Shown piece by piece: positions 22,401 through 33,700 of a DNA stretch of 64,000 bases; positions within the stretch are counted from its first letter, which is position 1, and each line of letters starts with the position of its first letter. The notes beneath the pieces were generated by a model, which was given only the letters and a program-made list of their open reading frames with translations, made no database searches and was not told the origin of the DNA. The stretch lies in the NCBI RefSeq assembly GCF_014805685.1, contig NC_060911.1, positions 10,709,212 to 10,773,211 on the forward strand. Reading direction: 5' to 3'. The translations under genes were made by a program, and so were the position numbers. Source of the stretch: Silurus meridionalis (lineage: Eukaryota > Chordata > Actinopteri > Siluriformes > Siluridae).

Positions 22401-25400
22401 TGGCCAACTTTATATGATGTCATATTTCTTTCCTCTTTGAAACAAAACCTACAAACAAGTCCTACGTAGAAAATTTAAATGGATTAAAACTACCCCCCCC
22501 ACCCCAAACTCACCAATGAGTGGCACACTCTCAGACGGTGGCATGCTTTCAGCCACCATCATCTGGAACACTGTGAGGGCTAGAAGCACTGTGACTCCGA
22601 GTGAGACCTTTTCGCCAGAGTCAGCCGGGAGATAGAAGCCAAGTGGTGCCAGGAAGGAGATTAGAAAGCAGGGGAGGAGCAGGTTGTATATATAGAACGA
22701 GGAGCGCCGTTTGAGAAGCACTGTGTAGGTGATGTCTGGGTATGGGTCTGAGCAGCAGCCATACATGATTACATTCCTGACAGCGGGCATGCCATGACAT
22801 TCCCATTCCACGTTCTCCACAAAGTCTGAGAGGTCACCACTCTTCATACCACCCATGTTAATGTCCACCTAGAGTGAGTCGGGGCAGAAGAATGATCATA
22901 TATGTGATATGAGATATGCAGATTGTGGTAACATGTGCTCATGCTGTATTGTAGGTCTGTGTCAGATTTTCCATTTAACTCATTTTTTTACTGTCATAAT
23001 ATTTTTAATAATAGATACAGTCAAAAATCAGTCAGAAATCAGTTATTCAGTGTGTTAAAATAGTTTGTAAGTACAAATCTACAGTATCCACTAGGATGGT
23101 AATATTCAGCGAATCGCAGCGGTGCATCGGCATAAAATTTAACTATGTGATGCATCAATTTAAAAAAGTGTGCATCAAAGTTGGCATTTGTATCGCAAGG
23201 CATCATTTTTAACATATTTGCATCGGTTAAAGTGAAAATTTATTATAGTTATAAAATTATAATAAAGTTAGTTATAAATTATGTAGCACAACTTTAAATA
23301 AGATCTGGAGACCTTAAGAACAGTGCAATTTAGAATCGTGGGAAAGTACAGTTTGTATATATATATATATACAGTGAGGAAAATAAGTATTTGAACACCC
23401 TGCTATTTTGCAAGTTCTCCCACCTAGAAATCATGGAGGGGTCTGAAATTGTCATCGTAGGTGCATGTCCACTGTGAGAGACATAATCTAAAAAAAAAAT
23501 CTAGAAATTACAATATATGATTTTTAAACTATTTATTTGTATGGTACAGCTGCAAATAAGTATTTGAACACCTGAGAAAGTCAATGTTAATATTTGGTAC
23601 AGTAGCCTTTGTTTGCAATTACAGAGGTCAAACGTTTCCTGTAGTTTTTCACCAGGTTTGCACACACTGCAGGAGGGATTTTGTCGTTGTCATGTAATTA
23701 TCAATAGATGCACTATACTTATATTATTTACAGAGTGACCAATAATTTGTGACCAATATTTTATATGTAGATTGATTTCTCCTTGCTAAACTGTTTCTCA
23801 AGCGCATTCTCTCAGCACCACCTCAGAACTTAAGTAAATTGATGATTTTCTGTCTGTCTGAACCAAATAAATAAACATGAACTATCTGTACCACATTGAA
23901 ATGCATAGCATAATTATTATTATTATTTTTTTTGTGGCATTGTATTGCGTTGAATTGCATTGTGTGCATTGAATCAAATCAAAATCATATTGCACTGCAT
24001 TGTAATAGGGGTGAAGCGTATCGCATTGGTAGCTGCTTCATATGTATATGTAGTCATATCGGTAGCTATGCAGGGGAGGTGGTAGCCTAGTGGTGAAAGA
24101 TTTGGATCCAGTGGTTGTTGATTTAAGTCCCAGCCATGCCTGGCTGCCACACTTGTGCCCTTGTAAAAGCAATGCGCATCAGACCCTTGCCGCCCAATGC
24201 ACCTCATAGTGCAGGAGGACCAAACAAAAAAATGACCATAAATTGTTGACTATACCAGAGTATGGTTAAACGCTTTATTTGTTTGAATACACAAGGCAGA
24301 GGCTTGAGAATAAGAACGACCTGGAGAGTGGGTATAATCCGTAATGCGGGTATAATCCATAATGCGGGTAGTCCAGGGATGATCGCCAGTGTGAACCATA
24401 GATCGGACGGTGAGCGAGTGGAAATGGGGCCCTTATAAAGGGGAGAGTAGATTAGAGACAGGTGAGAGTGATTAGTGGGAGGGCAAAGCTGGTGGTTCCC
24501 TGATATCATCGAGATGTGAATCGCATCGGCCTCAGTTATAGAGATGCACAACCCTTGTATCCACATAAGACTATTCAAATGCAGTGCATGGAAGCAGATA
24601 CTAAACACTATTATACGGACTCTTCTTACTCACAAGCACTAAACCTCATATTTACTAAGTTGAGTAATTACCTCTTGCACTTTTTCATGTTTTTAAAACA
24701 TATATTTACAGTGTGTATTTATTTTGTTAGTGTCTCTGTTATGTATCACCTGGTTGCCATTGTAAGTCCAAGAGCCAAAAGTAAGGTTGCACTGCTGGCT
24801 ATCAAAAGGGAAATAGGAGACATCCACCACGCATGTGCTCTTTGTGATTGCAGGAGCATCCCATGTGATTTCACCTGTGTACCGTAACACTACATTAGTG
24901 TCAGGAGGGCCTGACGAGTCTTCTTCATCAGCACTGAAAAAAAGAGAAAGCATGAAAGAAAATTTACATGTACATGTAGCCAGATTTTGTATTTATTTAA
25001 CAGAACATACACTCACCGGCCACTTTATTAGGTACACCTGTCCAACTGCGCGTTAACGCAAAATTCTAATCAGCCAATCACATGGCAGCAACTCAATGCA
25101 TTTAGGCATGTAGACATGGTCAAGACGATCTGCTGCAGTTCAAATCGAGCATCAGAATGGGTAAGAAAGGTGATTCAAGTGACTTTGAATGTGGCATGGT
25201 TGTTGGTGCCAGACGGGCTGGTCTGAGTATTTCAGAAACTGCTGATCTACTGGGATTTTCACGCACAACCATCTCTAGGGTTTACAGAGAATGGTCTGAA
25301 AAAGAGAAAATATGCCAGTGAGTGGCAGTTCTGTGTGCACAAATGCCTTGTTGATGCCAGAGGTCAGAGGAGAATGGCCAGACTGGTTCGAGCTGATAAA

Positions 25401-27679
25401 AAGGCAACAGTAACTCAAATAACCACTCGTTACAACCGAGGTATGCAGAAGAGCATCTTTGAATGCACAACACATCGAACCTTGAGGCGGCTGGGCTACA
25501 GCAGCAGAAGACCACACCGGGTACCACTCCTGACAGCTAAAAACAGAAAACTGAGGCTACAATTTGCACATGTTTACCAAAATTGGACAATAGAAGATTG
25601 GAAAAACGTTGCCTGGTCTGATGAGTCTGGATTTCTGCTGCGACATTCGGATAGTAGGGTCAGACTTTGGCATCAACAACATGAAAGCATGGATCCATCC
25701 TGCCTTGTATCAACGGTTTAGGCTGGTGGTGGTGGTGTAATGGTGTGGGGGATATTTTCTTGGCACACTTTGGGCCCATTAGTACCAATTGAGCATCGTG
25801 TCATCGCCACAGCCTACCTGAGTATTGTTGCTGACTATGTCCATCCCTTTATGACCACAGTGTACCCATCTTCTGATGGCTACTTCCAGCAGGATAACGT
25901 GTCATGTCATAAAGCACGAATCATCCCAGACTGGGTTCTTGCACATGACAAAGAGTTCACTGTACTGAAATGCCCTCCAGAGTCACCAGATCTCAATCCA
26001 ATAGAGCACCTTAGGGATGTGGTGGAGCGGGAGATTCGCATCATGGATGTGCAGCCGACAAATCTGCAGCAACTGCGTGATGCTATCATCTCAATATGGA
26101 CCAAAATCTCTGAGGAATGTTTCCAGTACCTTGTTGAATCGATGCCATGAAGGATTAAGGCAGTTCTGAAGGCAAAAGGGGGTCCAACCCGGTACTAGTA
26201 AGGTGTACCTAATAAAGTGGCCGGTGAGTGTATACTACAACAATCAGGCATATTATGACATAATAACATTATGACTGGTGAGTAAATAACACTGATTATC
26301 TCTTCATCATGGCTGGTATTGTATGAGGAAGTCAGGTGTGTCAGAGAAGTATGTGAGGGTGGTGCAGGACATGTATGAGGACAGTGTGACAGCAGTGAAG
26401 TGTGCAGTAGGAACGACAGACTGGGGAAGGGGGAAGGTTGGACTGCATCAAGGATAGGCCCTGAGCCCTTTTCTGTTTGCAGTGGTGATGGACAGGTTGA
26501 CGGACGAGGTCAGACAGGAGTCTCCCTGGACTATGATGTTTGCGGATGATATTGTGATTTGTGATGAGAGTAGTGAGCAGGTTGAGAAGATCCTGGAGAG
26601 GTGGAGATATGCGCTGGAGAGAAGGGGAATGAAAGTCAGTAGGAGTAAGACAGAGTACATGTGCGTAAATGAGAGGGAGGGCAGTGGAGTGGTGTGGTTG
26701 CAGGGAGAAGAGGTGGAGAAGGTGGAGGAGTTCAGGTACCTGGGGTCAACAGTGCAAAGTAATGGAAAGTGTGTTAGGGGAGTAAAGAAAAAAGTGCAGG
26801 CGGGGTGGAGTGGGTGGAGAAGAGTGACAGAAGTGATGTGTGATAGAAGAGTATCTGTGAGAGTGAAAGGGAAAGTTTATAGGACTGTGGTGATAGGTGT
26901 CATTGGGAGTGATGAGGATGGACAAGATTAGAAATTAGTTTATTAGAGGGACAGCCCATGTAGGACGTTTTGGTGACAAGGTGAGGGAGGCGAGATTGAG
27001 ATGTTTGGACTTGTACAGAGGAGGAACATGAGTTATATTGGTAGAAGAATGCTAAGGATGGAGCCACCAGGAAGGAGGAAAAGAGGAAGACCAAGGAGGA
27101 GGTTTATGGATGTGGTGAGGGAAGACATGCAGGTAGTTGGTGTGAAAGAGGCAGATGTAGAGGACAGGGTGGTATGGAGACGGATGATCTGCTGTGGCGA
27201 CCCCTAATGGGAGCAGCCGAAAGAAGAAGAAGAAGATCTCTTCATCATGGCAACTCTTGGCGAGTGGGATATTATTAGGCAGCATGTAAAAATTTTTGTC
27301 CTCAAATTTGATGTGTTAAAAGCAGGAACAATTGGCATGCGTAAGGATTTGAGCGAGTTTGACCAGGACCAAATTGTGATGGCTAGACAACTGGGTGAGA
27401 GCATCTCCAAAACTGCAGCTCTTGTTGGCTTTTCAAAATCTGCAGTGGTCAGTATCTATCCAAAGTGCTCCAAGGTAGGAACAGTGGTGAACTGGTGACA
27501 GGGTCATTGACAGAAAAAGGGGGAACAACACAATATTAGGCAGGTGGTCATAATGGTATGCCCGAGCTGTGTATGTGGTTACATACTACTACTACTACTA
27601 TGAGATTATAATGCTACAGGCAGCTAAGCATGGTTATTGATTAACAAAAGAAACGCTGGTTCAAAAAAAAGCAAATATT

Positions 27680-27751
<72 letters not shown>

Positions 27752-30700
27752 AATTATAAACTGCGTTACTTGTTGTAAAGGACAATGTCGGGTCTCCAGA
27801 CCAGATCACTAGGGATGCGGATGACCTCCAGACCATCATACTCATCTTTATCCCACCGTAAATACGCATCATGCCAGATCTGCCGCACCCATAAATATGT
27901 GGTCAGCACCTGGTTTCTCTCATCCTATCAACAAAAGATATATACATTTGCCATAAAAAAAAAGTTTAATTCGCTGCCAATATTCATTCATCATTCATTC
28001 ATCAATCCATCATTCCATAAAATTCTAACCACACTGATACTCCAGCAGTGGTAAAGTGGTTAAAATAGAGTATAGAATTAGGATTTTGGCAACAGATTAC
28101 TGTTGGCTATCAGGCTGTTTCAGCCATTAGAACTAACCCAAGTCCCTGGACCCATTGTTCCTAGTTCCATCATTGTGGCCCCAGTTTGCTGAAAAACTGA
28201 GATAGGTTTTTTATTAATAGATAATTTACATTTACAGCATCTACAGAACTCTCTTATCCAGAGCAACTTACAAGTGAGCAATAGAGGGTTAAGGGCCTTG
28301 ATCAAGGGTCCAGCAGTGGTGGTGCTGGGATTTTAACTTGTGACCATCTGATCTAGTCCAGAGTGGATATGTGAAGAGGTGCCTATGGTGGGCCAGTGAT
28401 TAAAGCAGAGGCATCAGGTTTAGTGGCTGCTTCTACCACCTGTCCCCAGGTAAGAGCCCAAACGATGTACCCAGGTTTGGATCACAATGATTGAAAATGC
28501 ACAATTCTAAATTTCTTCTTCAGAAATTTTAAATTGTGCATTTTCAATGCACATAACTTCATTTATGGACATCTATGATGTTTGATTTCTTTGCATGTGT
28601 GGATTACATGGGTTGTTACCAACAGGTGTGCAGGATGTGGAGGTTAAACAAGAACAGCGGGTAAAATAAGTATTGAACACGTCACAATTTTTTTCAGTAA
28701 ATATATTTCTTAAGGTGCTATTGACATGTAATCTTTACCAGATGTTAGTAACAACCCATGTAATCCACACATGCAAAGAAATCATAGATGTCCATAAATG
28801 AAGTTATGTGTAATAATATGAAATGACACATAGAAACAGTATTGAGCACAGGATGAAAGGGAGGTGAAAAAAGGAAGCTATGGGAAGCCAAGTCACCAGC
28901 TAAAATTAATCAGTAATTAGAAAGCAATCCTGCCCTGTCTTAGTGCAAATTAATATCAGCTGGTTCAGTCCCAACTAATGGCCTATATACAGTGCCTTGC
29001 AAAAGTATTGACGTATTGGCGTTTTTCCTATTTTGTTGCCTTACAACTTGGAATTAAAATTGATTTTTATTTGGATTTCATGTAATGGACATACACAAAA
29101 TAGTCCAAATTGGTGAAGTGAAATGAAAAAAATAACTTGTTTCAAAAAATTCAAAAAAATAAATAACGGAAAAGTGGTGCGTGCATATGTATTCACCCCC
29201 TTTGCTATTAAGCCTCTAAATAAGATCTGGTGCAACCAATTACCTTCAGAAGTCACGTCTTCTTCTTCTTCTTTCGGCTGCTCCCATTAGGGGTCGCCAC
29301 AGTGGATCATCCGTCTCCATACCACCCTGTCCTCTACATCTGCCTCTTTTACACCAACTACCTGCATGTCTTCCCTCACCACATCCATGAACCTCCTTCT
29401 TGGCCTTCCTTTTTTCCTCCTACCTGGTGGCTCCATCCTCAGCATTCTTTTACCAATATAATTCATGTCCCTCCTCTGCACATGTCCAAACCATCTCATG
29501 TCACCATGTCACCAAAACATCCTACATGCGCTGTCCCTCTAATAAACTAATTTCTAATCTTATCCATCCTCGTCACTCCCAACGAAAACCTCAACATCTT
29601 CAGCTCTGCTACCTCCAGCTCCACCTCCTGTCTTTTACTCAATGCCACTGTCTCTAATCCATACAACATTGCAGGTCTCACCACAGTCCTATAAACTTTC
29701 CCTTTCATTTTTGCAGATACCCTACTATCACAAATCACTCCTGTCACTCTTCTCCACCCACTCCACCCTGCCTGCACTGCCTACACACGTAATTACTAAA
29801 ATAAAGTCCACCTGTGTGCAATCTAAGTGTCACATGATCTCAGTATATATATTTACACCTGTTCTGAAAGACCCCAGAGTCTGCAACACCACTAAGCAAG
29901 GGGCACCACCAGGCAAGCGGCACCATGAAGACCAAGGAGCTCGCCAAACAGGTCAGGGACAAAGTTGTGGAGAAGTACAGATCAGGGTTGGGTTATAAAA
30001 AAATATCCAAAACTTTGAACATCCAACGGAGCACCATTAAAGCCATTATTAAAAAATGGAAAGAATATGGCACCACAACAAACCTGGCAAGAGAGGGCCG
30101 CCCACCAAAACTCCTGGACCAGGCAAGGAGGGCATTAATCAGAGAGGCAACAAAGAGACCAAAGATAACCCTGAAGGAGCTGCAAAGCTCCACAGCGGAG
30201 ATTGAAGTATCTGTCCATAGGACCACTTTAAGCCGTACACTACACAGGGCTGGGCTTTACGGAAGAGTGGCCAGAAAAAAGCCATTGCTTAAAGAAAAAA
30301 ATAAGCAAACACGTTTGGTGTTCGCCAAAAGGCATGTGGGAGACTCCCCAAACATATGAAAGAAGGTACTCTGGTCAGATGAGACTAAAATTTTGCTTTT
30401 TTCCCATCAAGGAAAACGCTATGTCTGGCGCAAACCCAACACCTCTCATCACCCCGAGAACACCATCCCATGGTGTGGCAGCATCATGCTGTTTTTCATC
30501 AGCAGGGACTTGGAAACTGGTCAGAATTGAAGGAATGATGGATGGCGCTAAATACAGGGAAATTCTTGATGGAAACCTGTTTCAGTCTTCCAGAGATTTG
30601 AGACTGGGACAGAGGTTCACCTTCCAGCAGGACAATGACCCTAAGCATACTGCTAAAGCAACACTCGAGTGGTTTAAGGTGAAACATTTAAATGTCTTGG

Positions 30701-33700
30701 AATGGCCTAGTCAAAGCCCAGACCTCAATCCAATTGAGAATCTGTGGTATGACTTAAAGATTGCTGTACACCAGCAGAACCCATCCAACTTGAAGGAGCT
30801 GGAGCAGTTTTACCTTGAAGAATGGGCAAAAATCCCAGTGGCTAGATGTGCCAAGCTTATAGATACATACCCCAAGAGACTTGCAGCTGTAATTGCTGCA
30901 AAAGTTGGCTCTACAAAGTATTGACTTTGGGGGCATGAATAGTTATGCACGCTCAAGTTTTCTGTTTTTTTGTCTTATTTCTTGTTTGTTTCACAATAAA
31001 AAATATTTTGCATCATTACCAAGGTGTCACACAAGAAACATCTCATTGTTGCAAAACACGCTGATGGCATTTCTAAACTTCTGAATGTTCATTCTGCTGG
31101 GGCCATAATCCAGAAGTGGAAAGAACATTTAACCATAAACCAGCCATGACCAAGTGCTCCAGAAAGACCTGAAATTAGTGGGTACAATTGTTTTAAAGAA
31201 AACAATAAGTAATGCTCACCACGCAAGACTCTATTTCTGAAGAAAAAGCATGTTGAAGCTTGTTTAAAGTTTGCTGCCAGAATTTGGACAAGTCTGTGAA
31301 ATACTGGGAGAATATAGTCTGGTCAGATGAGACCAAAATTGAACTCTTTTGATAAATTTTTTGGATGATGTAATATTCACCATGTTTGGAGGACAAATGG
31401 CAGTAACCATCACCCCAAAACCACCATAACAACAGTGAAGTTTGGATGTGGGAACATCGTGATATGGGCCTGTTGTTCAGCCTACAATACTGGCAAACTT
31501 CATATAATTAAAGGAAGTATGAATGAAAAAATTTACAGAGACATTCTTGATTCAAATCTGCTGCCATCTACCAGGATAATGAAGATGAAACGAGGGTGGG
31601 CATTTAAGCAAGACAGTGATCCCAAACTCACAGCCAAGGAAACTCTCAGTTGGTTTCAGAAGAAAAAATAAAGCTGCTAAGATCTAAGCAGTCTGACAAA
31701 ATATGAATGATAAAATCACAAATAAAAGATTATTTTTTTTTGCACTGATGCGATAAGTAAAACCCCAAACCACAAACAGCCGCTAATGCCTCACAAGATC
31801 GCACAGTTAATAAAAACAAATCTAGTCATGCACACACTCATAGGTACATTGTGGAATCAAGTATAACCAAGTTATTATCAAGTAAAATATCAAATTATAC
31901 TCAAGGCCTTTTCTGAAACTTGTAAAAAAGAATCTGCAATTTGAATGAATCCTATCAAACCATTCCAGTGAAAATGAACCCTAAGAAAATAGGCTAAAAC
32001 GCTGCTGATGGCTGGATAATTTGATTTTGATTGTTCAATTGTGTTCATTCATTAATTCAACTTCACCACCTTCATGTTAGAATGTATTTGTTTGTTAGTT
32101 TCCATGGTGTTGTAGTTCTTTCTTTTGCTAGTCCAAATATAACTTGCTGTATTACAACTACAAATCAGACCAACATTCAACAGCCAATCAGCTTTTTGTT
32201 ACTGGCATGATTTTCTCTCAAAATTTCCACAGATCTTTTGAGAGAGAAATGCAATTTTAGTGATATTTGGTATAAAAATAAAAAAACAGACAGGTTGACC
32301 TGTCTTTCAAGACAGACGTGGTGTCATAGGAGCTTCCCATAGTGAAACACCTCACTCTGTTATCAAAGAACCAGGGATTAAGTTTAGTAAAGCATCATTA
32401 TTTTTCTTACTTTGCTCTGTGTTTCACTATGGGACCTATAGACCACTCCCGGATTGCACATGATCCCGCTATACCAAATTACATGGGCTCTGACCTTCTG
32501 GCTCCTAGCACTGCATGTGCTAAGGATGATTGAGACACATTCCATCTATAAAATTGCACAAAAGTCTGTGGCGTAGCCCAACTAGCTGCCGCACAAATTT
32601 CCTGAACAGAAACTCCCTTAAGTAGTGCCCATGATGGGCCCTTAGACCCTCAGGCACCTGAGAACCTCTGCATTCATATGCTAGAGATATAGCCTCAACA
32701 ATCCAGTGGGACAGTCGCTGTCTTGACAATGGCTTTCCCTTCTGAGGAGCAGCCCAAGACACAAATAGCTAGTCATTCTTCCTGAAGCTTGCTGTTCTCT
32801 TGACATATGTATGGAGAGTCCGCACTGGACACAAAGAATTCAACCTCTCCTCCTACCAAGAAGAGAATGGAGGGTGGTGGAAAGCCGAAAGCTCTGCAAT
32901 GGGACATCTATAAGAAGAATCCAGTACTTTAGGTACAAACGCCGGGTTAGGGCAAAAGGAAACATTTAAGAGCCCTGGGACAAACTAAAACAGGATGGAC
33001 TGACAGAAAAGGCTTGCAGCTCACTCACACGCTTAGCTGTCACCAGAGCCACAAGCAGCGTCGTCTTAAGAGAAAGAAATTTCAACCCTATGCAATCGAA
33101 TGGCTCGAAAGGGTGTTGAGAAAGGGCCTCCAAGAGCAAAGGCAGATCCCACAGTATAACCATCTGTCTAGACACCAGCCTCTTACGGCGTGCTCCTTTC
33201 ATAAAACGACTTATTAAAGGGTGCCAACCTGCAGGCTTGTTGCCAAACCCGACATGACATGCAGAAATAGCTGCTGGATATACTTTCAAAGTAGAAAAAG
33301 CTTTCCTTTTGTCCAGCAAATCCTGGAGAAAATATAATGTCTCCCACTGAACACTGGAAAGAGACAATGTGGCTATGGCTGCACCACTCTTCAAAGACTC
33401 GCCATTTATTGTTATAAAGTGTGCTAGTAGATAAGGCTATGGCACTCTGAATAGTGTGTATAACTGATGGGGGTTAAACTGCAACACTCAAGTTCCACCT
33501 TTCACGGGCTTGGCCCAGAGAGCTATCCTGTCTGGGTGTGGATGAAAAATCTCCCCTCCCGCCTGGGACAGGAGGTCCCTCCGTGAAGGGAGTGGCCACG
33601 GCTGATCTGACAGCAGTTGAACTATCTCAGCGACCCAGTGTCTGGATGCCCAGCGTGGAGCTATCAGAACCAGTGACAAGCCCAGTTCCCTGACTCTGAC

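Larger units (their letters stand above)
19405..22513 (-). other. chrna9: chrna9 intron 5
   Basis: 3,109 bp, occupied mostly by two L2 fragments in opposite orientations and small Tc1/mariner pieces listed separately. Confidence 0.8.
23090..24555. mobile_element. Non-autonomous DNA element, copy B, with nested insertions
   Basis: It is homologous to 4665-5325. The match is broken by a Tc1-like end (23372-23695) and by about 460 bp at 24045-24505 that include a SINE-like piece. The right end 'GAGATGTGAATCGCATCGGC' followed by 'CTCAGTTATAGAGATGCACA' closes the element. It lies in chrna9 intron 4. Confidence 0.55.
28990..31013 (+). mobile_element. Tc1 element, right end missing, carrying an RTE-like insertion
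   Basis: The left terminus CAGTGCCTTGCAAAAGTATT follows TA at 28988-28989. The element is interrupted by an RTE-like LINE at 29259-29785, resumes with the transposase leader, and stops near 31013 inside the normal 3' region, without an inverted right end. Confidence 0.85.
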
